Below, one piece after another: positions 11,722-24,185 of a DNA stretch of 64,000 nt. The notes beneath the pieces were generated by a model that had not been told where the DNA came from, ran no database searches, and was given only the letters and a program-made list of their open reading frames with translations. Positions within the stretch are counted from its first letter, which is position 1, and each line of letters begins with the position of its first letter. The DNA comes from Isoetes taiwanensis (lineage: Eukaryota > Streptophyta > Lycopodiopsida > Isoetales > Isoetaceae). The stretch lies in contig JAJEKV010000424.1 in NCBI GenBank assembly GCA_021234155.1, positions 62,001 through 126,000 on the forward strand, in the 5' to 3' direction. A program made the position numbers and the translations under genes.

Positions 11722-13132
11722 TGTGACGCTCCCTGAATATATACGACCCCCGGTCGTATACATACGGGGACTTTCCCCTCCCATGGCGACCATCTCGCCA
11801 CGAGCAGGGCCCTCCATCTAACCCGGGCCGTCTACATAGAGACGCTCAGGTGAAGGACACGGAGGGGTCATTCGGCCCACGCCTTCAATGGGCGCCTACG
11901 TCGTGGAAGCATGAATACAAGGTTAGCATACAACATAAATCACATATAAACAACCACCACGAGGGGTGGCACATCCATCCGAGTACCAACGGCAAAGAAT
12001 ATGCGTCTAAACTAAGAAAAACACCCAAAACCCAGGTTCTACCCCGGCTCAGACTCTTGTGAGGGCTTAATCGATTTGGGTCTCGTGGAGATCAGCAGAA
12101 TCGAGTCTTGGCATGGCGTTATCGGCATAGAACATCGGCTAGGGTTGTCCACTCCATCCGCCCCTCCTGTGCACACTTTGCAGATGGGTCGATTCACGCT
12201 ATGGCTTCGCTATAGCCTTCCGGAGACGCAGACTCAAGGTATCACCCTTTGAGCCTACTCCAGGATCATGACACCCGGTCCGATGAGGCAGGTCGGGGAA
12301 GTGTCCCCTTCCAGGATCACAGATGGGTGAGCTAGAGAATACGTGCCGCATCAGCGACCCCCGCATCCGTACCCAACCTACTCACCCTAATTCTACTCAA
12401 AGTGCATGGTGCCCCATCGGGTCACACCACTACACCCCGGGAGTGTCGGACCCATACCCCGCCTCTACGTGACCCGGCTATCGGGCCTAGCCCTTTGTAG
12501 GAGTCTCAGGAGCCTTTTATGTTCGTGCAAGACCCCACCCCCGCTTCACCACTGTGTCCCTTGTCTGGTGCTAAGCCAGACCATAGCGTCTATGACCCGG
12601 TGGGCTCTTGTGCACAGGCCGAGATACGTAGGGTGTTAAAGGAGCTACTAGGAGCATTCTATACGCAAGCTCAGAGGCCTCTACCCCCCTTTTAACCCCT
12701 TGTTTACTGGAACTACTGAACTAACTCATAGAAACATCGACCATTCCATAACAGAGCATCATTCATAATTGAAAAGTATTCCTAGCTACCAAAGAAGGGT
12801 TAACCTCATCCAAAACTAGTCAGACAGGAACACCAAGGTATTATTCTACAATTTGCAAGTTAAGCTACCACTAACCAGTGTTTTGGCTGGAGCCGTTGTC
12901 AAGGGGTGCTTCCATAGTGTTGTACTGGGGTGGCAGCAACAGGTAGAGGGTGTCTGGCGATTGGGAGATGTTCAGCAACTGTTCTTGAGTGCTTAGCTGC
13001 TCCTTGGTGCTGGCTGGGTCGAAAATGGGGTAAGATGGGGGTGGCGCTGCCTTTGGTGGCTCAGTTTAGCAACCCCCATGCTGACCACTCAGGTTATGCC
13101 AAGTGGTGCCTTCCCACCATTAGGTGACTTAA

Positions 13133-13388
13133 CATATTCACACGGGGGGTGACTCCGGGCAACGAGAGCTGTTGGATAGGCATATTCACCCCTTATTCCT
13201 TAATCTATACCGTACGTAAAGTTCCTCGTTTGTGGGGTATGCAAGTACAAAATTTGCTATACTGTATAACAAGATTCGCAAAATACTATAAGATTTCAAG
13301 CGGAATACTATATGGTGTTGATTTCGTACGTGCAAAATACAATTATGAGGGCTCTCATTTGCCCTCACGTCACCCAGGTGTGAATATG
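13133..13388. mobile_element. MITE-like inverted repeat
   Basis: CATATTCACACGGGGGGTGA (13133-) and the reverse complement of 13369-13388, CATATTCACACCTGGGTGAC, form inverted ends of about 20 bases around a 256-bp noncoding body. The left end coincides exactly with the LTR disruption point. No target duplication is visible. Confidence 0.45.
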
Positions 13389-14300
13389 CACCCAAACCAA
13401 AGGGGGTTTAAGGGGGATTTTAATTTAAATATGTTGGACCCAATGGTTGTGTTAATTAATGTCAATGGTAGTTATGTGTTGGTTGTTAATGTCAATGGTT
13501 TTATGTGTTGGTTGTTATGTGTTGGGGGATTTAATTTTTATATGTTGGATGTCAATGGTTTATGTTGCAAAAAAAAATTTTAGGGACATCACTCCCCCTC
13601 CCCTCCCCGGTGTGATAAAAAATTTAGAATTCAAACCGAGGAAAAAACTAGAATTCATTTGAGGCTTTCATCACTTTGTAGCTTTTGAATTTGATCACAA
13701 TAAAGCAAATAGAACATAAGTAAAAGTTACCATAAAGATAGCCATTATTCGAAGTCATAAAGTTTGCAACACAAAGAAAACCCCCGTTATTATGCTACAT
13801 ATTGTTACTTCGCTACAACTATTTCTCTTTCACAATGACACCATTGTTTATCAATCCATATGATTTTGGATGCTCCATCTCTAGCTTAAAGGTAATGCAT
13901 GGTTCACCTTATGGTTCGATTAAAGTTCCAAACCTACAATATAAATGCATTCTTATAGCCCTTTGTTTTGATCTGCGTGACATGGAAAAGGGCGTGGAAT
14001 AATCTTTGTTATTGTGCATAAGAATCCGTTTGTTGATTGAAGCTAAAGGTCGGGCTGCTATGAACAATCCAAATGACCGGGGAATATCCAAGAGTTGGAA
14101 GCAAAACAGAGGGGCCTAAACTTGAATCAGAAAGCAAATCTTAGGAAGGAAACAAAAGGGGAATGGGAAACCAATACCTTGTAAAAGAAAACATTATGCT
14201 AACGGAAGAAACGTTAAAAACAAATACCTTTGTAAGTGTGAGCAAAAATCCATCTCGTGGTAGTAAAATCCACTCCGACAATAAGAATCCAAGAGGGCAA

Positions 14301-14536
14301 GTACACATGCATATGCACATGCACACATGCACATGCACTTGCACTTGCACTTACACTTGCACTTGCACTTGCACTTGCACATGCACTTGCACTTGCACAT
14401 GCACATGCACAATACACATGCACATGCACATGAACATGCATATGCACACACTTGCACTTGCACTTGCACTTGCACATGCACATGCACAATACACATGCAC
14501 ATGCACATGAACATGCACATGCATACACATGCACAG
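14301..14536. repeat. Hexanucleotide repeat GCACTT / GCACAT
   Basis: About 235 bases of interleaved GCACTT and GCACAT units, including two near-identical blocks (about 14390-14440 and 14470-14520). Long apparent open frames on both strands here are artefacts of the repeat. Confidence 0.9.
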
Positions 14537-14897
14537 TGTTCATGCACAAACACATGCAGAGGAAGACAACAACCCTCGGATTGTTCCAACCAACGAAAAT
14601 CAACGGCCCATAAAGGGTGCACTCTAGAAATACTATTTAGTACACCTCAACGAATACAACAACGAAATCATAGAAAAACCATGTGAAAAAGCGTATAAAA
14701 ATCTAAAAGTAACCCCCTGTTATTGTGCTACATATTAGCAAGTATTTAGATAATTATCCTTTATAATGAATTTAACATAGCTAATCAAATCCCTTGTGGC
14801 CAACCCCCTAGGTTATCATACCCCAGGGTGGCGTATCTATACTGGTGACGTGTCAATGTATTTATACGTAGACCGTATAAATACTTGGAATGTCACA

Positions 14898-14910
14898 TTC
14901 TCCCCTCCTT
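14898..14910 (-). promoter_or_regulatory. Polypurine tract of the chromovirus
   Basis: On the minus strand AAGGAGGGGAGAA lies directly before TGTGACATTCC, the first bases of the 3' LTR. This is the expected place and composition for the plus-strand priming site of reverse transcription. Confidence 0.8.
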
Positions 14911-15509
14911 AGAATTAATGTTGTCTTCAGCATTGGGGTTAGTTACAAATATAGGAAGAAATAGATTATGAAGGAAGGTAATTTCTTATTTTTTTCATAA
15001 GTAATATATATATATATATATGCAAAACTTTAAAGTTTGAAAAACAGTTCAAGCACCGAGGTGCATTTCACATGATTATGATAATCAGAAAGTTCAAGGA
15101 CCTAAGTCCAATACCAACTCCAGTGGAACAACAAACAAAACATGTAGACAAAAACAAAACCGAAGAGTTCGGGTCATCAGCAACCCTCTAGCATGGGCAG
15201 GGAACGTGCTGCTTACTGGCCTGCACATGTGAGTATATCAGTACATATGATGAAATTGTGGTTGAAGGGACCACCCCCTTATAATAATTACAAGAAAGTC
15301 CTATCTATCAGGGAACCTATCATGTCTATGGTTTGTAGTTCATTGGAGCATAGGGAATGGTCAAGTTCCCATTGTAGCCGAAAGGAACGCGGCCTATCAA
15401 CTATATGCTCTGCAACAAGTTGTGGTTAGGTCAACATGGATAGTACACCACGTCCTAGAGAACACAAGGTGATCTCATCATCGGTAACTTGTTATTATTT
15501 ATGATGCAT

Positions 15510-17297
15510 CTACCCCTCTAAGGCGCTACTCCAGGCAATTAAGCTTCTAAGCTTACCGCCGGCTGCGGGGTTGATAGCATCGTTGATGGTGCGGCCTTCA
15601 GATTCGCGCATGAAGTCCGGATAATGCTTGTCAAGATCTATCTTCATCACCCACGTAGCATCCTCAACTGGTAAGTGCTTCCACTTAACCAAGTATTGCA
15701 ACATTTGAGTCCTTCTGGTTTGTTTGTACGCTCGATCAAGAAGAGTTTCAGGCACTATTATGAGTTGCCCTTCTGTCATTTCTAGGAGGGTTGGGGAATC
15801 CAAAACCTCCTCTGGATCAGGGGTGTGTTGTTTCAGAAGACTCACGTGAAAGACCTTGTGGATCTTCAAGCGGGGCGGCAATTCTAAGCGATATGCCTGC
15901 TCTCCAACGCGCTCAATAATCTTGAACGGTCCAGCCCATCTGGGGGCCAACTTTTTGCAGTTGCCAATCTTAAGCTTGGCTTGCTTCACTTTAATCTTAA
16001 GCCAAACTGATTTGCCCACCTGAAAAACGCGTGGGGTTCTGTGCTTATCGGCTACACTCTTCTGACGACTGCGTGCAGCTAATAAGTAGCCACGAACTTC
16101 TTCGACCAGAGCTTGCATCTCCAGGAGGAGTTTTTGAGAAACCTCCACCTTAGAAACGGGGTTATGCCATGTGTCTGGAGTAAGACATTGGTAACCATAG
16201 TTTATCATGAAGGGAGACATTCTGGAAGACTCCTGTTTCATGCTGTTATAGGCAAACTCGACCAGATAAATATAGTCAGCCCATTGTGATTGCTTACTCC
16301 ACACATAACTCCTTAGCATATCCTCTATAATGCGATTGGTACGTTCTGTCTGACCATCTGTTTGAGGATGATATGCTGTACTCATAGCAAGCTTGGTCTG
16401 AATGGTGGCAAAGAAATCTTGCCAGAATGCACTTACAAATTTGGGATCCCTATCCGACACAATTACCCGTGGCATTCCGAGTAATCTGAAGATCTCCTTG
16501 GTAAATAGCAGAGCAGTATCAAAGGCTGTATCCGTGGTACGACATGGCAAGAAATGAGCCATTTTCGACAATTTGTCGACCACAACCATCAAGGCATCAT
16601 ATCCCCGGAGAGTTCTTGGAAGGCCCACAATGAAATCCATGGTTATCACTTCCCATTTGGCGTTGGGCACCTCTAGAGGTTGTAACTCACCTGGGATCCT
16701 TAACTGTTCCGCTTTAGTTTGCTGGCATACCTGACACTGCCTAATGTATCTGGCAATGTCCTTCGTCATAGAAGGCCAGAAATAGCTGGAGCGAATCTTA
16801 AAGTAGGTTTTCATAAACCCCGCATGTCCAGCTATAGGGCTGTTGTGGGTGTCGTGGAGGATTAGCTTACGCACTCCCGAGGACTGAGGTACACACAACT
16901 TATCCTTATGATATAATAAGTTGCCCTCTTTTTTATAGGCATGAAAGGTTTCGCGCTCCCTATCCGTGCGAGCTTCCTTAGCCAAACTATCCCAAATGTC
17001 ACGGAACTCCGGATCTGTGGCCAAGGTCTGCTCTATCTGTTTCCCAAACTCACTGGTGAGTGTAGAAATAGTATTACAATGGGTTCGGGTCACCAAGGGA
17101 TGGCGTGACAATGCGTCCGCAACCACATTGTGCTTGCTAGGCTTATACATAATCTCAAAATCATATTCCTCCAGAAATTCCATCCATCTTCTCTGACGGA
17201 GGTTGAGATTCGGCTGGGTGGATAAATAACGGAGACTTTGGTGATCCGTATCCAACTGGAATCTTCTACCAAGGAGGTAGTGTCTCCATATTCGCAA
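15510..17297 (-). pseudogene. Chromovirus RNase H end, integrase and chromodomain (fossil)
   Basis: A 595-residue open stretch. It opens with the C-terminal part of RNase H (RRFQLDTDHQSLRYLSTQ). Integrase follows, with the zinc-binding HH-CC region (H...H, then CQVCQQTKAEQ), a catalytic core containing TMDFIVGLPR, VIVSDRDPKF and YHPQTDGQTERTNR, and the C-terminal GPFKIIERVG fold. It closes with a chromodomain (LQYLVKWKHLPVEDATWV), the mark of the chromovirus branch of Ty3/gypsy. Chromodomains guide integration toward particular chromatin. The stretch is cut off from the reverse transcriptase by the foldback element at 17314. Confidence 0.9.
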
Positions 17298-17313
17298 GGC
17301 ACGGACAACGGCT

Positions 17314-17863
17314 CATTAGGGATTTTTTGAGATCATAAAAGGGCCTTCTAAGAGCTGCTGACTAAGCTATATGAACTACCAATCAGAAAACAGAACTGGT
17401 AATCCAGTCAGCAAAACAGTTATAATTAACTCACTGGATCACATTTTTTAGCATAAGTGTTGATAGAAAAGTCCAAATGAGCTCTTGTTTGGTGCAATAG
17501 ATAGATCTCATTGAGACCTTTCCAACCTTGGGTGGTTTGCATATCTTTTAGCCCCGTAGGATAGTAAAAAATGGTAAAAACCTTATTTTTTGGAGTTTTA
17601 ACAATCATAAGTGGTTAAAATATGTGCAAAGCACCTAAGGTTGGAAAGATCTCAACGAGATCTATCTATTGCACTAAACGAGAGCTCATTTGGACTTTTC
17701 TATCAACAGTTATGCTAGAAAATGTCATTCAGTGAGTTAGTTATAACAGTTTTGCTGACTGGACCCGTCAGGCTCTGATTTCTGATTGGTAGTTCATTTA
17801 TCTTCATTTGGCTTAGTTGGCATGTTTTGAAGGCCCTTTTTTAATCTCAAAAAAACCCTAATG
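17314..17863. mobile_element. Foldback element nested in pol
   Basis: The 550 bases form a near-complete palindrome. The left end is CATTAGGGATTTTTTGAG, and the right end read on the other strand is CATTAGGGTTTTTTTGAG. The arms match with mismatches for roughly 200 bases each, for example CAAATGAGCTCTTG against CGAGAGCTCATTTG. It separates the reverse transcriptase side from the RNase H and integrase side of the host element. It has no coding capacity and no clear target duplication. Confidence 0.75.
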
Positions 17864-19467
17864 TAACAATTCCTGATCATGGGTAGGATACCGCTGCTCT
17901 GTTTCGTTCATTTTCTTTGAGTCATAGGCAATAACTCTCCCCGCCTGCATGAGGACTCCACCGATGGCAATTTTACTGGCATCCGTCGCCACTAGCTTGT
18001 CCTGCTCAGGATCGGGCAATGTGAGAACTGGTGTTGATGTTAAGGCATCCTTAAGCTGCTGGAAACTCCCCTGAACTTTTGTCTTCCAGTGCTCCATCCA
18101 ATCCTTCACTTTTTCATGTTTTGTGAGATTTGTAAGAGGGGCTGCAATTTTTGCAAATTCCTTTACAAATTTTCGATAATACCCTGCTAATCCCAAGAAA
18201 CTCCGGACCTCGGAAACATTCCCTAGTATAGGCCATTCTCTTACGGCCTCTATCTTTGCTGGGTCTGTAGCAATTCCATCTGCCGAAATAACATGGCCCA
18301 AATAATCGACCTTCGGAGTGGCAAAATTGCACTTAGAGAACTTGGCATAGAGCTGATGACGCCTTAGCTTTTGTAGGGCTAATCTAAGATGTTTCTCATG
18401 CTCCTCCAGGGTCTTACTATAGATGAGAATGTCGTCAAAGAAAATAACAACAAAGTCATCCAAGTATTGTCGAAAGACGTCATTCATTAGTCGCATGAAT
18501 GTTGCTGGGGCATTAGTTAATCCAAAAGGCATAACTGTAAATTCATAATGCCCATACCGAGTGCGAAAAGCGGATTTATGGATGTCCTTCTCTTTAATCC
18601 TTATCTGATGGTATCCGGAGCGTAGATCAATCTTTGAGAAATACTTAGCCCCTTGCAACTGATCCATTAGGTCATCTGCTCTAGGCAAAGCATAGCGATT
18701 CTTGATGGTATGCTTGTTGAGTTGCCGATAATCAATACGCATCCTCAGCGAGCCGTCCTTTTTCTTAACGAAGAGGATAGGAGCGCCAAAAGGCGAAACA
18801 CTAGGTCGGATGAACCCTAGGTTTAATAACTCCTGAAGTTGCTTCTTAAGTTCTGCCAATTCTGGAGGACTCATACGGTACGGGGCCTTGCTGGTAGGCT
18901 TGGTACCCGGCTCTAAAGCTATTTCACATTCCACCCCTCTAAAGGGAGGGAGCTTCTGAATCTCATCTGGGAAAAGGTCAGCAAATTCCCGGAGAAGATG
19001 AGCAATCCCCTCTGGCAAGGTATCGATTACTTGCTTCTTTTTAGCATCTGACTCTATGGAAGCAAGGCTAATGATGCAAAGGAGCTTTTCCTTGCGTATA
19101 GCTTTATCTAACTGCCTGATGGAGATAGACTGCATGAGAGGGTCGAACGGTTCACCTTTGATAGTCACGCGAGCTCCATTAGCTGCGTTGAAGGTAACTT
19201 CCCTCTTCTCGCAGTCTATGTTGGCTTTTGCAGATGCCAAGAATTCCATACCAACAATGAGGTCGTATTTGCCAATATCCATCAACTTCGGCACCCAAAA
19301 ACCGTGCGCTCGCAACCGCGCATCTTAAGGTTGATGCGACGGCCATGAGTATGCCTGACCTTACCACTGGCTAGAGTGATAGGCCTCGGTCGGGACCTTA
19401 ATGTTTCAAACTGTAGGACCTGTGCCATCCTAGGAGAAGCAAAAATATGTGTACTTCCCGTATCCAT
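17864..19467 (-). pseudogene. Chromovirus protease, reverse transcriptase and RNase H start (fossil)
   Basis: DTGSTHIFASPRMAQVL (near 19410-19465) is the aspartic protease site, and [11 protein letters not shown] its second half. The reverse transcriptase is marked by [49 protein letters not shown] and the catalytic [29 protein letters not shown] and [15 protein letters not shown] mark the connection and the RNase H start. These enzymes copy the element's RNA into DNA. It is not fully intact. Confidence 0.9.
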
Positions 19468-19499
19468 AAGAATTATGAAAGGCTTACTGTCTACTTGAC

Positions 19500-20671
19500 C
19501 TATGGTGGAAATGACAGCAGGCTGACTTTCCGCATTCTTTGGTTTCTATATTTGCAAGGATATGAGACGCACCATGAATGTACTTTCGGGGAGCCTCCTC
19601 TTGACGGGGTAAGGTCGAACTCTAGATCGCCCCAATCGAGATTCCGCCATGGCCGGTAGGCGTCTGGCGTAACATAAGGACAATTGTGCATAAAGTGCCC
19701 GGGCCGCATACACCTGTAGCATGCCTTATCCCGGCGGAGCTGTTCTCGGGCCTCCTTAGGAATAGACTGTAAGAGGTTCCGTTCTTCCTTACCGACATTG
19801 CTCTGTTTATCCGCCGTGGTGAAGGTAACTTTTTTTTCCTGGCGGCCATAGGAATTCTGCTGAGAAGGGCCCGGACTTGGCGACCGGGGTTTGTACGATG
19901 TGGGTGGCCGGGGCTGCGAGTAGGGAGCAGGACGCGGATACTGGTTCCTTGGTGTGTCCTCCTCGAGGCTCAATGCCTTAGCCTCAGCCTCCGCAACTGA
20001 TTTCGGGTCTATGGCCTTAACCATCCGTTTGATTGATGGGGCCAACCCTTCAATAGGCATTTGTGCACACGAGGCACATAATGCGACTTGAGCTCCTGTC
20101 TAGATGCTTGGCCCTGGCATAGCCCTTACCAAATACGGGCAGCCCCTGTAAGGTTGGTGGTGGCAACCTTTCCGGTATTCTTTTCCGTCATGCCATAGGA
20201 CTTCCCAAACTCCTTCATTTCGTCCCAACCAGACGCATTGATTAAGCCTCTGGATTTCCCATCAAACTGGGCCAATTTCCTATTCTTCCATATACTAGTT
20301 ATGGCTGTATCAACCGTCTTACGGTATTCCTTATCCCGGCGCTTTGCATGGTCACCAGCTGATACCGATGAACCAGAAGACACCGAAGTGGTTGAGCGTG
20401 AGGAAGTGGCACTATCCTTAGAGGAACTTCGGTGACGCTTAGCACGAGGTCTCCTCGGTGCAGGTACAGGACTGGCTCCAGGGGGAGATGGCTGTTGTGC
20501 AGGTGGACTCGGTGGTAGCGGAGGTAACTCCGGTCCATCTTCCTGGGTTTGCTGCGGTGGGTTGGCATGCAACACATAGGCCTGTAACTCGCCTAGCTGC
20601 CTTTTCATTAACATCAGTTCCTGTTCGGGTGTTAGCCAGGCAGTATTGCGGCTGCCGTCTATACCGAGTAT
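19500..20671 (-). pseudogene. Chromovirus gag (fossil)
   Basis: Two open stretches (20126-20677 and 19500-20060) carry a proline- and serine-rich N-terminal half, a SIWKNRKLAQFDGKSRGL stretch, and a CCHC zinc knuckle, CYRCMRPGHFMHNCP, near 19690-19735. Gag forms the particle core, and the knuckle binds RNA. The upstream side is interrupted by the CACTA element, so the ancestral gag start is not visible. Confidence 0.8.
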
Positions 20672-21898
20672 ATACACTACAAGAGAAGGGGTTCATTAGT
20701 GTCATTAGTTGTGTCAATATTTGGCCTAAAATGGCAACTCGAATTTTTTTTATAACTGACGCTATGGGTGAGGCAACCCGGTGACACAAATGTGGCAATG
20801 GGAACGTCATAAATAATGTCAGCATGTTTGTCACTTATAACGTCAATGGCAATGTCATCTTTAGTGTCAAATATAGTGTCAGAATTTTTGTCACCTACAA
20901 TGCCACCTTTAATGTCAAATATAGTGTCAGGACTTTTGTCACCCCTACGTCAAACATAGTGTCACCTATAAAGCCAATTATAATGTCATGCATAATGCCG
21001 CTATTAACATCATTCGTATAATTCCACTTATAACTTCATATATAATGTCGCTAATAACACCACTCATAATGCTAATATTTTTGTCACAGATTATGCTAGA
21101 CTTATTGTCACCTCTAATAGCAAATTTAAGGACACCCATAAAGACATCTACTTCCTCATTACCAAAGACTTATTGTCACCTCTAATAGCAAATTTAAGGA
21201 CACCCATAAAGACATCTACTTCCTCATTACCAATGTCACCTATGTTGCCAATATCAATGTCATTTATTATGTTATATACATTGTCAATAATAATGTTATA
21301 TACATTGTCAATAATAATGCCATTTCTTGATCCATTATTGCCACGTATAATTATTATTTCTTGCCACATATAGTGGCACTAGCTATGTTACTAGGCCAGC
21401 AATTGGAACCACATTGGATGATGCAAGATATCATATACTTAAGGTCATAAATAATGCCTTCTAGAGAGCCAATTGTACTTAAATAAATTAGTTAGAACAA
21501 GCAACCATTCAATTGGTTTTGTGTGATACAAAGCTACATAAATTCAACCATGGCTTTGTGTGATACAAAGCAAAAGAGCTTCTAGCTACTCCATACATAT
21601 ATAACATGCAAGAGATAAGTTTTCAAGGTGAGAATAACGTCACAATAACAACTGAATGGTACTGGGCAAAAAGGCATGCTTCAATTTCTGCCCACCCAAA
21701 GGCTTCAAACATGACTCTGATAGCCAAAAGCTTTTTGCATGGTGAAAAGGCGAGATATGTGCCGCTGCTACTGGCAAAAGAAGTAGACGCCTTGAACCTT
21801 GATAATACTTTTGTGAAAGTCTTGTTGTTCTCCAGTACAATGCCCATGATCTGCATCTAGTAGTGCCAACAGATCAATTTGGCTGTCTCTCTTAGTTG

Positions 21899-22330
21899 TT
21901 AGTCATTTTCCCCTATAAGGATCCTATAGCCTGCTGCACTAATCCATCTAGCATCTGATGCATATATATTTGATAGCAGTATATACAAAATTGCATTTTC
22001 TGGATCCAAATCAAACATCTCTTTTGCAACCATTTTACCTAGTCCAATGTCAGCAAGCATTCTGCAACCACCAAGCATAAATTGCTTAACCTCATCCATA
22101 TATTCGCCATAAATTGCTTAACCTCATCCAACCATTCTGCACGTCCAAGAAGGGTCCATAGTGCAGTTATTATGCTTAACTGTAAGGGTTATGCAGTGGT
22201 CACTTATAGATACAAAAGCGTCGCGATTAAGCCATAAATTGCTTAACCTCATCCAACCATCTTGCACGTCCAAGAAGATCCATAGTACAATTATTATGCT
22301 CAAGCGTATTAGGGTTATGCGGTGGTCACT
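21899..22330 (-). pseudogene. PPR gene fragment carried inside the CACTA
   Basis: On the minus strand 21899-22099 reads KEMFDLDPENAILYILLSNI then YASDARW, the E-motif region near the C-terminus of PLS-class PPR proteins. Immediately upstream, near 22100-22165, ITALWTLLGRAEWLDEVKQF fits the preceding PPR repeat. The stretch around TTGCTTAACCTCATCCA occurs three times (about 22078, 22094 and 22226). The two longer copies cover roughly 100 bases each with about ten differences. CACTA elements are known to pick up host gene pieces. This piece lacks the ends of a gene and cannot be functional. Confidence 0.65.
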
Positions 22331-22399
22331 TATAGACACAAAAGAATGCATGCCTTCATTACGAGCCCAAAGCATGGCCACAAGCGAGAAAGAATACTA

Positions 22400-23622
22400 G
22401 CCCGGCATTTCCCGCTCTCTCGATGCTCGCCGGACTTGAACCCGACTTATGGTGCCTTGATTTTTGCTTGAAGGACTTCCTGGCGAGGCGAGCTCTCTTT
22501 TCTTCGCAGAACCCATGGCTTAGGGTGATAGGTATAGAAGATATGCCGCGGATGCATGATGAGAGGCGGGCATCTGTTCAAAGCACTTGCATCCGTTCAG
22601 CCTTAGGTTTAGGATTATATGCATCAAGGGCTTCCCAAAATCAGCGAAATCTATGCTTTTAAATCCGTCGTTCATGCCACTGCTTTCCTGCTTAAAAGAA
22701 CTCAAAATCTTATCCTTCGAATTCGACATGCCTAATGAGGGCATCAACAAGCAGACCGAGTTCGTCATTCACGTCATCCTCTGCTTCAACCCGTAGGAGA
22801 GAACACAAGATATTGTCAAAAAGGAGAAGGAAGAAGAGGTAAGAAAATTTTCTGTACACTGCAATGGTCATTCCGTTTGTTTTCTTTCATCAAACCTATA
22901 ACCCATGTAGCACTATTCGCCTATAGTTTGGATAGACATCCTAGATTTCCCATAGAGTAACAACAATGGTTATTACTAGTAAATTTCAAATGAGGATCTA
23001 TTAGGGGAGGATGCCCACTATCAGCGCAGGGCCCAGCTACTGTGCGGCTCAATTCCGCACTCTTGCCCACTGATCCCGCAGCCCTATCCCCCTGAATTGC
23101 GCATACCTTGCCCTTCAACTGTGTGTAACTTTCTCCACCAATATCGGATTGACACGTGGATTGGTGCATCTGAAAGCCCTCTTCAAGAGCTTTCTTTTCA
23201 TATGCATTGGCACTACAGTCTCCTCAGGAATCCTCCAAAACAATTGATGGCTACTTGGTGCGCAGTGGATGGGCAATTGGTGCGGGGAGATGGGCAGGTA
23301 ACCTACCCTACTTTCAAGGCGCGTAACTTCTTCTCAGGAACTCCAAATCTGAATTTTTTTTCAGCGATAGATAGGTGAGCTCGTCCTCTTTCTAATGATG
23401 TCTCATTCGTCCAAAATTGATGCAGGAATCTAGAGTTATGAAGGTTCTAAGACTAACTGCGGCATATATGGGCACCCTCCCCTAGGCAGAAACCCATTAG
23501 GCAGAAACTAGTAGAATATAGAGTTTCTTGTAAGCAAAGTCTTGGATTGACAAAATCATACTCATAATATAATTTCATTATTAAATGTTGTTTTAGAGCA
23601 TATTGCTTATTCAAATTAACAA
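22400..23622. other. CACTA interior, unassigned
   Basis: There are short open frames on both strands (22423-22662 plus, 22587-22796 plus, 22520-22768 minus, 23097-23378 plus), none recognised. Higher GC at 22400-22800 suggests captured host sequence, but no family can be named. Confidence 0.4.
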
Positions 23623-23631
23623 GCATTTTTC

Positions 23632-23878
23632 CCGGGGATAACACTCAGTGTATAAGGGATACGCCATGTGCGAGGAAGGGGTCATAAAAAATCCCTTCGT
23701 ATACGCTTTTTTTAAGGTCTAAAAAACCCCTTTCCGTATGAAATACATCACTAGAGATTGGATTTTTTAAGGTCTAAAGAACCCCTTCCCGTATGTATTC
23801 GTACGGTTTAGGTTAAAAAAAACCCTTTATCGTCCACTCACATGGTATATACGGCCTACACTATGTGAATCCCCCGTG
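23632..23878. mobile_element. MULE-type MITE, copy 2, nested in the CACTA
   Basis: A 247-bp element in the opposite orientation to the copy at 10239. Its ends are CCGGGGATAACACTCAGTGTA and TACACTATGTGAATCCCCCGTG. It is flanked by the perfect 9-bp repeat GCATTTTTC (23623-23631 and 23879-23887). The body shares GGGATACGCCATGTGCGAGG and AATACATCACTAGAGATTG with copy 1. Confidence 0.85.
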
Positions 23879-24185
23879 GCATTTTTCCTTATTGTTGCTA
23901 GAAGGGAATCTTTATCACCATTAACTTTTAAAAGTGGTCCTTGTGACAATGTTTTCGATGAAGTTGCACCTTGTTAGCATAAAAAATGTGCTGGCAGTAG
24001 GCGGATAATATTTGACACTCGAGAGCAACATAGGTTTGCTTATGGACTGTGTCTCAATGCACCAGTTGGAGCACGAGATGAGGTAGGTGATATTGTTATA
24101 GTTTTATACTTCTTAAAGGATTAGCCCATGTAGTTATATCGTAGTTCTTTGATTATAGACGTCAACTAGTTCGACAGACCAATCA

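Larger units (their letters stand above)
13133..14735. other. Sequence present in only one LTR
   Basis: The 5' LTR reads GACTTAATAGCAAG without interruption, while here GACTTAA and TAGCAAG are 1603 bases apart. This is either an insertion into the 3' LTR or a deletion from the 5' LTR. The stretch begins and ends with CATAT, but no clean target duplication is seen. It includes a MITE-like inverted repeat, a GTCAATGG-type tandem array (13440-13565) and a hexanucleotide repeat. AACCCCC.GTTATT.TGCTACATATT occurs at both about 13780 and 14710, in two pieces of fewer than 20 bases each. Confidence 0.6.
11722..14897 (-). repeat. 3' LTR of the chromovirus, enlarged
   Basis: Positions 11722-13132 and 14736-14897 match the 5' LTR at 30014-31544. 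The 1603 bases between them are absent from the other LTR. The LTR start, TGTGACATTCC on the minus strand, abuts the polypurine tract. A palindrome GTATTTATAC...GTATAAATAC lies just inside this LTR end, near 14857-14885. Confidence 0.85.

Noticed and set aside
14301-14536. Possible CRISPR-like array
   Set aside because: The units are six bases with no spacers, in a plant nuclear context. It is a simple microsatellite.
14163-14622. Long overlapping open frames on both strands rich in His/Met/Thr/Cys
   Set aside because: They are translations of the GCACTT/GCACAT hexanucleotide repeat, not genes.
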